From an uncultured Clostridia bacterium (GTDB lineage Bacteria > Bacillota > Dehalobacteriia > UBA4068): a stretch of 39,556 bases of DNA. The position numbers and the translations under genes are program-made. The DNA lies in the NCBI GenBank assembly GCA_944390945.1, contig CALXRV010000060.1:1-39556 (forward strand), written 5' to 3'. The notes under the pieces are model-generated. The model was given only the letters and a program-made list of their open reading frames with translations. It was not told the origin of the DNA and did no database searches. Below, piece after piece: positions 32,737 to 39,556 of this stretch; positions within the stretch are counted from its first letter, which is position 1; each line of letters begins with the position of its first letter.

Positions 32737-33423
32737 ATGTCCGAAATAACCAGGTCTTCCTCCCCTGCGCGCAAACCGCGCAAGAAGAAGAAAAACCAGA
32801 TCCCCTTCGGCCTGCTGGTGCTGATCGGCATCGTCGTCGTTGGGATTTTGCTCGGGCAAAAGTCCGGCTCCCTGGCGATGTTTTGGGTATTCGGCTGCTG
32901 CTTTGGCTATATTCTCCAGCGCTCGCGTTTCTGTTTTACCGCGTCGCTGCGCGACCCCTGGATCAGCGGTTCCACGGCCATTACGAAAGCGGTTCTGATC
33001 GCATTCGCCATCACGACCATCGGTTTTACCGCGATCAAATACGGGACGTTCATCAACAGCGGTTATATCCCCGGTCAGGGCTATATCCAGCCGGTCAGCC
33101 TGCTGACGGTGATCGGCGGCCTGATGTTCGGCATCGGCATGGTCATTGCCGGTGGTTGTGCGTCCGGTACGCTGATGCGCGTGGGCGAAGGTTTTACCAT
33201 GCAGATGCTCTCTTTGGTCTTTTTCATCGCCGGTTCGTTATGGGGCGCGCATGATATGGGTTGGTGGACGCTGAATTTTGCTGCCACCGCACCACGTATT
33301 TTCCTGCCGGATGTCTTCGGTTGGATCGGTGCGCTTGTCATCCAGCTGGCGATCATCGGTCTGCTCTATATTGCGGCGGATAAATTTGAAAAGAAAAAGC
33401 TGGGCATCACGGACGAAGAATGA
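32737..33423 (+). CDS. YeeE/YedE-type transporter, N-terminal half (thiosulfate/sulfur compound uptake)
   Basis: The 228-residue membrane protein matches the first half of the YeeE/YedE (Sulf_transp) family. It starts with a basic stretch (KKKKKN) and has about six spans. The motif SRFCFTASLRDPWISGSTAITKAVLIAF is characteristic, and the cysteine in AGGCASG corresponds to one of the conserved cysteines of thiosulfate transporters such as TsuA. AAGGAGG lies before the ATG. A 75-residue TusA gene follows after 85 bases, and the second YeeE half follows that, so this is a split transporter with TusA between its halves. The substrate is inferred: thiosulfate, persulfide or another sulfur anion. 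Confidence 0.88.
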   Translation: MSEITRSSSPARKPRKKKKNQIPFGLLVLIGIVVVGILLGQKSGSLAMFWVFGCCFGYILQRSRFCFTASLRDPWISGSTAITKAVLIAFAITTIGFTAIKYGTFINSGYIPGQGYIQPVSLLTVIGGLMFGIGMVIAGGCASGTLMRVGEGFTMQMLSLVFFIAGSLWGAHDMGWWTLNFAATAPRIFLPDVFGWIGALVIQLAIIGLLYIAADKFEKKKLGITDEE

Positions 33424-33508
33424 TCGTCATATTAAGTATTCTATCATAAAAATCAGTAAAGTAAAACAGGATAAAACTATATTATAACAAAAACAGGAGG
33501 AAAAGAAA

Positions 33509-33736
33509 ATGGCTGAATACACTTTGGATTGCCTGGGCGAGGCTTGCCCTGTACCGCTGATGAAGACGGAAAAGAAGATGGCTGAATTGGAGATCGGCGA
33601 TGTGCTGGTCGTTTCCATCGACCACAGCTGCGCGATGAAAAATATCCCGGATTGGGCGCGTAAAGTCGGCCATAACGTGGAAGTCGAAGAAGTGGATGAC
33701 GGCGAATGGGAGATCGTCATTGAAAAGCTGAAATAA
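33509..33736 (+). CDS. tusA: TusA-type sulfur carrier protein
   Basis: The 75-residue protein is a single TusA domain. DCLGEACPVPLMKTEKKM contains the persulfide-carrying cysteine in CPVP, and DHSCAMKNIPDWARK is the second conserved region. Such proteins take sulfur from a donor and pass it on. AGGAGG lies 9-10 bases before the ATG. It sits between two half-size YeeE/YedE genes, which makes it the likely cytoplasmic acceptor for the transporter. Confidence 0.92.
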   Translation: MAEYTLDCLGEACPVPLMKTEKKMAELEIGDVLVVSIDHSCAMKNIPDWARKVGHNVEVEEVDDGEWEIVIEKLK

Positions 33737-33784
33737 TCTCTCCCGGCACAGTTTGGCTGGCACAGAGAAAGGCAGGTTTTCCGC

Positions 33785-34333
33785 ATGAACGAGTTTTTCA
33801 ATAAGATCGCTAAGAACACCTATTACAAAAAGCTGATCAAAAACCCCTTTACCTATGTGACGGGCGCCGTGCTGCTTTCCGTGTTCCAGATCGCGATTTT
33901 TGCCAGTTCCGGCAATCCCTGGGGCGTGACGGGTGCTTTTGCCAACTGGGGCGCCTGGATCTATGAGCTGTTCGGCGGCAGCGTGGATAAATGGTACTAT
34001 TTTTCTGATGCGGCAAGCCAGGCGACACTGGAATCCGGCGTGCTCAACAACGGCGCCAGTTTGCAGGATTTCGGCATCATCATTGGTGCTTTCCTCGCCG
34101 TGTTGCTCGCATCTCAGTTCAAGATCAAAAAGATCAAGAGCTGGCGGCAGGTGATTGCCGCTGTTTTGGGCGGACTGCTGATGGGCTATGGCGCGCGTTT
34201 GGCCGGCGGCTGCAATATTGGCGCATTGTTTTCCGGTATTTCTTCCCTTTCCCTTTCGGGTTGGGTGTTTGCCGCTGCGCTGTTTATCGGTGCCTTCATC
34301 GGCTCGAAGCTGTTAGCTAAATATTTCATGTAA
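33785..34333 (+). CDS. YeeE/YedE-type transporter, C-terminal half
   Basis: The 182-residue membrane protein matches the second half of YeeE/YedE. The motif YGARLAGGCNIGALFSGISSLSLSGWVFAAALFIGAFIGSKLL carries the conserved cysteine (in AGGCNIG) that pairs with the one in the N-terminal half gene. About four or five spans are expected. Upstream is AGAGAAAGGCAGG. Being half-size and separate from its partner by TusA, it must assemble with the product of 32737-33423. Confidence 0.88.
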   Translation: MNEFFNKIAKNTYYKKLIKNPFTYVTGAVLLSVFQIAIFASSGNPWGVTGAFANWGAWIYELFGGSVDKWYYFSDAASQATLESGVLNNGASLQDFGIIIGAFLAVLLASQFKIKKIKSWRQVIAAVLGGLLMGYGARLAGGCNIGALFSGISSLSLSGWVFAAALFIGAFIGSKLLAKYFM

Positions 34334-34348
34334 GGATAAGCGAGACTG

Positions 34349-34378
34349 GGAAAGCGGCGCTGCGCGCGCCGCTTTTCC
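34349..34378 (+). terminator. GC-rich hairpin between the YeeE half and the flavoprotein gene
   Basis: Arms ggaaagcggcgc and gcgccgcttttcc pair around five bases, with a short T-run inside the second arm. It lies 16 bases after the YeeE stop and 24 bases before the flavoprotein start. It could end part of the transcripts, so that the flavoprotein is made in lower amount. Confidence 0.6.
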
Positions 34379-34402
34379 AGCTGAATGAAAAGGAGCGCGG
34401 CT

Positions 34403-35626
34403 ATGGAGAAGAAAAGAGAACGTTATGATGTGGTGATCATCGGCGGCGGCGCCGGCGGCCTGACGGCGGGTATCTATTGTGGGCGTGCACGCCTGAAGAC
34501 GATCATCATTGAAAAGGCCCTTGTTGGGGGCCTGGCGACCTATACGAATGAAATCGAAAATTACCCCGGTTTTCCGGAAGGCGCGACCGGTCTTGGTCTG
34601 ATGGAACTTTTCCACAAACAGGCGAAGAAATTCGGCGTTGAGTTCAAGCTGACTGATGTCAAGGCGGTGCGCCTGGACGGTGAGATCAAGGAGGTTGAGA
34701 CCTTCCGCGTCATCTATGAGGCGCGTGCCGTCATTGTGGCCAGCGGTGGCAAGCCCCGCCTGACAGGCGCCAAGAATGAAGAGAACTATCTGTATGACAA
34801 AGGGATCTCTTTCTGCGCTACCTGCGATGCCGCTGCCAATACGGACAAGACCGTTATGGTCGTCGGCTCTGGTGATGCGGCGATCGAAGAAGGCATGTTC
34901 CTTACCCGTTTTGCCAGCAAGGTGATCGTCTCTGTCATGCATGAAGAAGGCGTGATGGACTGCAATGAGATCGCCAAGGCAGAGGCATTACAGAACCCGA
35001 AGATGGAGTTCATCTGGAATACGGTGGTGGACAGCTTTGAGGGTGAAGGGCGCCTGGATACGGTCGTGCTGCGCGATGTGAAGAAGGATGAATTGCTGCC
35101 GGTGAAGGTGGATACCTGCTTCCTGTTTATTGGCTATCTGCCTAATACTGAGCTGTTCAAAGGCATGTTGGAGATGAACCGCGCTGGGTATCTGATCACC
35201 AATGAGCGGATGGAGACGAACCTGCCCGGCGTTTATGCCGTGGGCGATGTGCGCGATAAATTCCTTAAGCAGGTGGCGACCGCGGTTGGCGATGGTGCGA
35301 TCGCCGGCTATGGCGCGGAAAAATATATCAGCGAGAGCGAGACCTATGAACGCCAGATTTTGAACCATGGCGCGCCTTCGCTGGTCTATCTGTGGAATGC
35401 GGTGGATGAAGGCTGCCGTGCGCTGCTGCCGGTGATCGAAAGCGCGGAAGAGGCGCTGGCCGGCCAGGCAGCAGTGACGCGCGTGGATATCTATAAATCC
35501 GACGGTATCGCCCGCCGCTTGGGCGTACAGGAGGTACCGGCGGTCGTATATATTCGCGACAACCAGATCCAGCAGGTGCTGAGCGGCGATATTACGCTGG
35601 ACAAGATCAAGGCGATGGTCAAATAG
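34403..35626 (+). CDS. Thioredoxin-reductase-like flavoprotein fused to a degenerate thioredoxin domain
   Basis: The 407-residue protein has a thioredoxin-reductase core with FAD-binding GGGAGGLTAG near the start, the redox-active CATC (in ISFCATCDAA) and the second nucleotide site GSGDAAIEEG. In place of the HRRxxxR motif that binds the phosphate of NADPH there is VMHEEGVMDC, so NADH or another donor is possible. The last 80 or so residues look like a thioredoxin fold in which CGPC is replaced by DEGC (WNAVDEGCRALLP), leaving a single cysteine. ATG at 34403 has AAAAGGAG 7 bases upstream; the ATG at 34385 is in frame but has no such site. It closes the sulfur operon; it may reduce a persulfide or disulfide on TusA or a related partner. 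Confidence 0.88.
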   Translation: MEKKRERYDVVIIGGGAGGLTAGIYCGRARLKTIIIEKALVGGLATYTNEIENYPGFPEGATGLGLMELFHKQAKKFGVEFKLTDVKAVRLDGEIKEVETFRVIYEARAVIVASGGKPRLTGAKNEENYLYDKGISFCATCDAAANTDKTVMVVGSGDAAIEEGMFLTRFASKVIVSVMHEEGVMDCNEIAKAEALQNPKMEFIWNTVVDSFEGEGRLDTVVLRDVKKDELLPVKVDTCFLFIGYLPNTELFKGMLEMNRAGYLITNERMETNLPGVYAVGDVRDKFLKQVATAVGDGAIAGYGAEKYISESETYERQILNHGAPSLVYLWNAVDEGCRALLPVIESAEEALAGQAAVTRVDIYKSDGIARRLGVQEVPAVVYIRDNQIQQVLSGDITLDKIKAMVK

Positions 35627-35667
35627 CGGATATTTGCCGGCATCGTTCAGACGATACTGGAGAACAG

Positions 35668-35703
35668 GAAGGCGCAGCCTGGTGGCTGCGCCTTCTTTTT
35701 GCT
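35668..35703 (+). terminator. Strong terminator of the sulfur operon
   Basis: Perfect 12-base arms gaaggcgcagcc and ggctgcgccttc enclose tggt and are followed by T5 and a second T-rich stretch (gctttttgc). It lies about 40 bases after the flavoprotein stop. The next 170 bases to 35877 hold nothing else recognised. Confidence 0.9.
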
Positions 35704-35877
35704 TTTTGCACGTGAGTTTTCCTTTGCTGCCACCATCGTCGCAAGGGCCGCCATCGATATTCCGATGCGGCAGTTCGCTGCGGACAATGGCTTTTTGCTC
35801 TGCTGCGTCCGCTAGGGGCGGGAATAGGCGGCGCTGCTGGCCGCTGACAGCGGTGATTGTCTTCCACGGCCATGGGT

Positions 35878-36975
35878 TTATTCTGCGGCGGTCTGCAGTT
35901 CCTCCTGCAGCAGGGTGGCCAGCCCGTCCGTCTGTTCCGTATCGATGCGCGCATAAAGCTCCTTTACGCCCTCCAGCGCAAGAATCTGGTCGAAGAATGC
36001 GGCATCGTATTCGATCATGGTCATGCCGTTGGCGACCAGCTGGTCTTTATTGTTCTGGTCGATCTCCTGTAGCTGGGGCCGGATCTCGGCAATCACTTCC
36101 GCAACCGCCTGATCGAGTGCAGCCTGATACAGCGGGTCAAGCGCCGCATAGGCATCCTGATTGATGCAGATTTGGTTGACATAAAGGATATGGTTGGTGC
36201 AGGCGAGGTATTCCTGAACTTCGTCCAGATTGGCGCCGACGCAGGTATCCGCTGCATTTTCCTGCGCGTCGATCGCGCCGGAGCGAAGCGCAAAATAAAC
36301 TTCAGACCAGGTGAGCGGGGTGGGCATTGCGCCGATTGCCGACCAGAAATCCATGTGGTTCGTATTTTCCATCGTGCGGATCTGCAGACCAGCGAAATCT
36401 TCCAGGCTTTGCAGCGCAATATGCGCGGTGGTCAGCCGGTAGGTCGCATTCTGCAGAAAACCAAGCAAGCGCAGCCCGGCCTCCTGATAGGCGTCGGCCA
36501 GCGCGGCGCGAAAGGCAGAGTCTTCCCCGTTGAGCACAGCCTCGATCGTATCGCCGTCATAGCCTGCGAATACCATTGGCAGGTCAAAAACCGCCATGTT
36601 CGGGATAAACGAGACGACAGGCGCGGTCTGGCAGATGACGAGCTGGATATCGTTGTTCTGCATCTGGCGCAGCAGATCGGTATCGCCGCCCAATTCGCCG
36701 TTGGGGTGGTAGGACATGGTCAGCTGACCGCCGGTAATTTCGTCCAGCCTGGCTGCGATACATTCACCAAGCAACTGGCCGGCAGCGCCTTCGCCGGTAG
36801 AATCCGCACCGATCAATACGACCGGTTCCAGCGAGGAATATTGCGTGATGCTATTTTCCGCTGTTTGCGTTTCTTGCTCTGGGCTGTTCTGTCCGGCTGG
36901 CGACGCTGGGCTATTGCAGGCGGTCAGGCCGCAGAGGAGCAATGAGATGCAGAAGAGGATAAGCAGCTTTTTCAT
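35878..36975 (-). CDS. dctP: TRAP transporter substrate-binding lipoprotein
   Basis: The 365-residue protein begins with a lipoprotein signal (lipobox LTAC, Cys20) and a Gln/Ser/Glu-rich linker. The DctP fold follows, with the conserved stretch LQIRTMENTNHMDFWSAIG containing the Arg that binds a substrate carboxylate, and TPLTWSEVYFALRSGAIDAQENA. In a Gram-positive-type cell the lipid anchor replaces the free periplasmic form. AGGAGA precedes the start. It is the last gene of the order aroE-dctQ-dctM-dctP, 66 bases after dctM. The substrate is a carboxylic acid by family rule. Confidence 0.92.
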   Translation of the reverse strand: MKKLLILFCISLLLCGLTACNSPASPAGQNSPEQETQTAENSITQYSSLEPVVLIGADSTGEGAAGQLLGECIAARLDEITGGQLTMSYHPNGELGGDTDLLRQMQNNDIQLVICQTAPVVSFIPNMAVFDLPMVFAGYDGDTIEAVLNGEDSAFRAALADAYQEAGLRLLGFLQNATYRLTTAHIALQSLEDFAGLQIRTMENTNHMDFWSAIGAMPTPLTWSEVYFALRSGAIDAQENAADTCVGANLDEVQEYLACTNHILYVNQICINQDAYAALDPLYQAALDQAVAEVIAEIRPQLQEIDQNNKDQLVANGMTMIEYDAAFFDQILALEGVKELYARIDTEQTDGLATLLQEELQTAAE

Positions 36976-37041
36976 AAAGATCTCCTTTGTTATGATGAAT
37001 CGTTAAACTGATGAGTTGGACAATCCCGGGTCTGCGCCGGA

Positions 37042-38328
37042 TCAAAGCAGGCAGGTGCTGAGCCATTCGAAGCAGGTGATCACGCTCAGCGCCAGCAGAA
37101 AAACAAGCATAAAGGGCAGCGCGCGGCGGGCAACGGCCAGCGGTTGCTCGCCGGCAAGATTGCCTGCCACGAACAGATCCAGGCCAAAGGGCGGCGTGGC
37201 CAGGCCGATGGACAGGCAGCAGACAAGAACAACACCGAAATGTACCGGGTCTATGCCGAGCGCTTCTACCGTAGGCAACAGTACCGGCGCCAGAATGATG
37301 ATGGCAGGTCCGGTATCCATGACCATTCCCAGCAACAGGAAGATGACGACGAGGACGGCAAGTACTGCTATGCCGGTATGGAAATGATTTGTGATGAATG
37401 CTTCGATCAGGTCGGTCGCCCGGGTCAGCGAGAGTACGCGGCCGAACGCTGTGGCGAAAGCGAGCACAAAGGCGAGTCCGCCGTAGGTTCGCACTGCGCT
37501 GCGCAGGAAGGGTAACAGATCCCGAAGCTGGATGGTACGGTAAAGGAACAGGGAGACGAGCAGTGCATAAAATACAGAGACGCAGGCTGCCTCTGTGGGG
37601 GTGAAGTAGCCGGCGTAAATGCCGCCGAGCACGATCAGCGGGCAAAGCAGCGCCCAGAAACTTTCCCGTAAAAGCCGGATCAGCCCTTTGCTTTCCAGCA
37701 TGGCCAGCTGCTGCCGAATCTGCTCCCGGTCTTCCCCACGCCGCAGGCAATGGATCACTGCGTAGGCCATCAGGCAAAGGCCGATCAAAATGCCGGGTAG
37801 GATGCCGCCCAGAAAGAGATCGCCGGTCGAGACGCCGGTCGCCAGCGAATAGAGTACAAAGGGAATGGAAGGTGGGATGATCACCCCCAAGCCGCCGGCA
37901 ACTGCGAGCAACCCGGCACACCAGCGGCGGTCATAACCGAGGCGAAGCAGAAAGGGAAGGCACATCGAGCCGACGGCAGCGGTCGTCGCCGGACCAGAAC
38001 CAGAAATTGCTCCATAAAAAAGGCAGGTCAGGATAACGGCGCAGGGAATGCCGCCCGGCAGACGGCCAACGAAATAAACGAATAGATCGAACAGGCGGCG
38101 CGAAATGCCGCCTTCCGCCATAATCACGCCGCCAAGGATGAATAGCGGCAGCGCAAGAATGGGCGTAGAGTTGGCGCCGGAAAAGGTGTTGTTGAGTAGC
38201 TGGGTGATGGAACCGCCCTGCTCCAGCAACAAAATCGGCGCAGCCGCGCCGAGGATCATACTGACGGCGATCGGCACGGCGATGGCAATGGCGGCCAGGA
38301 AAACAATGAACAACAGCAAAGCTGCCAT
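37042..38328 (-). CDS. dctM: TRAP transporter large permease subunit
   Basis: The 428-residue membrane protein has about 12 spans and the DctM landmarks: a TM1 region MAALLLFIVFLAAIAIAVPIAV, LPLFILGGVIMAEGGIS, and the GSGPATTAAVGS loop that is a hallmark of this family. It is the channel subunit powered by an ion gradient. GGAGG lies 9 bases before the ATG. The start overlaps the dctQ stop by one base. Confidence 0.93.
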   Translation of the reverse strand: MAALLLFIVFLAAIAIAVPIAVSMILGAAAPILLLEQGGSITQLLNNTFSGANSTPILALPLFILGGVIMAEGGISRRLFDLFVYFVGRLPGGIPCAVILTCLFYGAISGSGPATTAAVGSMCLPFLLRLGYDRRWCAGLLAVAGGLGVIIPPSIPFVLYSLATGVSTGDLFLGGILPGILIGLCLMAYAVIHCLRRGEDREQIRQQLAMLESKGLIRLLRESFWALLCPLIVLGGIYAGYFTPTEAACVSVFYALLVSLFLYRTIQLRDLLPFLRSAVRTYGGLAFVLAFATAFGRVLSLTRATDLIEAFITNHFHTGIAVLAVLVVIFLLLGMVMDTGPAIIILAPVLLPTVEALGIDPVHFGVVLVCCLSIGLATPPFGLDLFVAGNLAGEQPLAVARRALPFMLVFLLALSVITCFEWLSTCLL

Positions 38329-38882
38329 CAGGCATCACCTCCTGCTGGCCGGCTGCTGCTCTCCTGCCCGGCTGCAGGGCTTGCCTCGTCCGCTGCCGCA
38401 ACATCTCTTCCGCGGCGATTCACCTGACGGAAGGCCTGTTGCAGGCTGCGTAGCGTGGCAAGGAAAAAGCCGGCCGGCATCGTGCAGTAGATGGCCCACA
38501 TCGGCCAGCGCATGGCAGGCGAGGTTTCGCCGCTGGCCAGGATGCTGCGTACGATGCCAACCGCACAGAGCGCGAGCAGCAGCATGACAACAGCGGTCAG
38601 AAGATCGATGCAGATATCGATACGCCGACGCAAACGTGAAGGCAGCGCATCTGTCAGGATGCTTACGCGCAACATACCGCCGTTGCGGATCGCATAGGGC
38701 AGGGAGAAGAATACGCTGGCGATCCAGCAGAAACGGCAGAATTCTTCCGGCCAGCGCAGGACGGGAATGAATTCGAGATTGCGGACGAGGATATTGAGCA
38801 GGCTGACGCAGGCGATCAGGCAGAGAAAAAAGATGAGCAGGCTTTCTTCAAAGTGCGCGTCCAACCAACGCAGCGCTCTCAT
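38328..38882 (-). CDS. dctQ: TRAP transporter small permease subunit
   Basis: The 184-residue protein has four spans and typical DctQ features: LLNILVRNLEFIPVLRWPEEFCRFCWIASVFF and the IRNGGMLRVSIL stretch. The C-terminal tail is hydrophilic and Ala/Gly/Ser-rich. ATG at 38882 overlaps the TGA of the shikimate dehydrogenase gene by four bases, and GGAGG lies 9 bases upstream inside that gene, so the two are translationally coupled. A longer in-frame version back to 39050 is not credible. Confidence 0.9.
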   Translation of the reverse strand: MRALRWLDAHFEESLLIFFLCLIACVSLLNILVRNLEFIPVLRWPEEFCRFCWIASVFFSLPYAIRNGGMLRVSILTDALPSRLRRRIDICIDLLTAVVMLLLALCAVGIVRSILASGETSPAMRWPMWAIYCTMPAGFFLATLRSLQQAFRQVNRRGRDVAAADEASPAAGQESSSRPAGGDA

Positions 38883-39556
38883 TCTGTAACGCCTCCCTGT
38901 ACTGCCTGGGTAGAGCGCTTTTCCTGCTCGGCCAGAATGTCCAGTAGTTCCCGGCGCATCGCTGCCAAAGGCGCTTTTTCCCCGCTCCAGAGTTCGATCT
39001 GCGCTGCTCCCTGGTAAAGCGACATGCCCAACCCATTTAAAATGCGGCAACCCTTTGCTTCCGCATCGAGCAGAAAGCGGGTTTTTTGCGGATTGTAGCA
39101 GGCGTCAAAGTAAAGTTGATGCGCTTGGATCTGCGTTGCGGGCAGCGGGCTTTCGCCGCTGCTATCCCCCATGCCGACGCCGCTGGCATTCAGCACGACA
39201 TCACATTTCGCCAGCGCGGAAAAATCGCCCGGTGCGGCGAAATGCGCAACCGGTGCGAAACGGCAGTTGATGTCGTGAACCAGGTCTTGCGCTTTTTGTG
39301 GGACGCGATCAACAATATGGATCTGCCGTGCGCCATAATGCGCCAAGGTCGCGCAGATGGCGCGGCCGGCGCCACCCGCACCGATGCAGAAAAAGCTGCG
39401 CTGCGCGATATCGACACCGCCTTCTGTGCAGAGCGAAGTATAAAAACCGGCGGCATCGGTATTATAGCCGATCAGTTGGCCAGCTGGTGTCCGCACGACG
39501 GTATTACAGGCGCCGATTTTTTCGCAGAGTGGGTCGAGCGCATCCAGATAGCGCAA
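38879..39556 (-). CDS. aroE: Shikimate dehydrogenase, partial (5' end outside window)
   Basis: The 225 visible residues lack the N-terminal part (about 50 residues) of a normal 270-290-residue AroE; the gene runs off the right edge. Present are GACNTVVR and NTDAAGF (catalytic Asp region), the dinucleotide motif GAGGAGRAI, NASGVGM, and LGMSLYQGAAQIELWSG near the end. AroE reduces 3-dehydroshikimate with NADPH. Its stop overlaps the dctQ start, so it is in one operon with the TRAP transporter. It may be a catabolic quinate/shikimate paralogue rather than the biosynthetic one; this cannot be decided here. Confidence 0.9.
   Translation of the reverse strand: MRYLDALDPLCEKIGACNTVVRTPAGQLIGYNTDAAGFYTSLCTEGGVDIAQRSFFCIGAGGAGRAICATLAHYGARQIHIVDRVPQKAQDLVHDINCRFAPVAHFAAPGDFSALAKCDVVLNASGVGMGDSSGESPLPATQIQAHQLYFDACYNPQKTRFLLDAEAKGCRILNGLGMSLYQGAAQIELWSGEKAPLAAMRRELLDILAEQEKRSTQAVQGGVTE

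Noticed and set aside
33509..33736. Selenium-metabolism YedF/YedE system
   Set aside because: The selenium YedF is about 200 residues with an extra domain and accompanies selD; here the TusA protein is a bare 75-residue domain and no selenium gene is present.

Overview
The window looks like chromosomal DNA of an anaerobic, Gram-positive-type bacterium, most likely a moderately GC-rich member of the Bacillota (Clostridia or a neighbour). Reasons: strong AGGAGG-type ribosome binding sites before nearly every gene, many lipobox-type lipoproteins with acidic linkers, DegV, an iron-sulfur aldo/keto reductase, methylglyoxal synthase, the anaerobic sulfite reductase AsrABC, half-size YeeE/YedE transporters with TusA, and a TRAP transporter. 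No rRNA, tRNA, CRISPR array, phage gene or insertion sequence was found. The species cannot be named from this sequence.

Layout. (1) 1-1069, minus: two low-complexity repeat proteins; the first runs off the left edge. (2) 1212-3365, minus: DegV protein and aldo/keto reductase. (3) 3512-13434: a peptide-import and peptide-degradation locus. It holds dppD-dppC-dppB-dppA and an M24 peptidase on the minus strand, then a divergent dppF, a second M24 peptidase and a HAD phosphatase on the plus strand. The substrate-binding protein (6686-8395) has its two halves in reversed order: it reads as a circularly permuted DppA/OppA-family protein. (4) 13482-20314: a divergent LysR regulator and an operon of asrA-asrB-asrC followed by a complete FecBCD-type ABC importer. 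(5) 20489-22391: a MATE exporter and convergent mgsA. (6) 22656-25835: a dTDP-sugar operon (aminotransferase, lipid-carrier glycosyltransferase, dTDP-glucose dehydratase), with an ArnT-like membrane glycosyltransferase further on at 28312-29865. (7) 26018-27965 and 31224-35626: a sulfur-handling region with two rhodanese lipoproteins, two TusA-type carriers, a split YeeE/YedE transporter, a thioredoxin-reductase-like flavoprotein with a degenerate thioredoxin tail, and a second LysR regulator. An unassigned ATP-grasp ligase sits inside it. (8) 35878-39556, minus: a TRAP transporter (dctM, dctQ, dctP) downstream of a shikimate dehydrogenase cut by the right edge.

How the parts may work together. 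The dpp genes would import oligopeptides, and the two flanking M24 enzymes would trim them, probably at X-Pro bonds. The sulfur genes suggest a relay: extracellular rhodaneses act on sulfane sulfur, YeeE halves bring thiosulfate or a similar compound in, TusA carries the persulfide, the flavoprotein supplies electrons, and AsrABC reduces sulfite to sulfide. The sugar genes parallel the Arn pathway and could put a 4-amino-sugar on the cell envelope. These assignments of shared function are inference.

The two observations most worth checking are the circularly permuted binding protein and the proline-rich repeat frame at the left edge, which is open to the border and therefore easy to miss.
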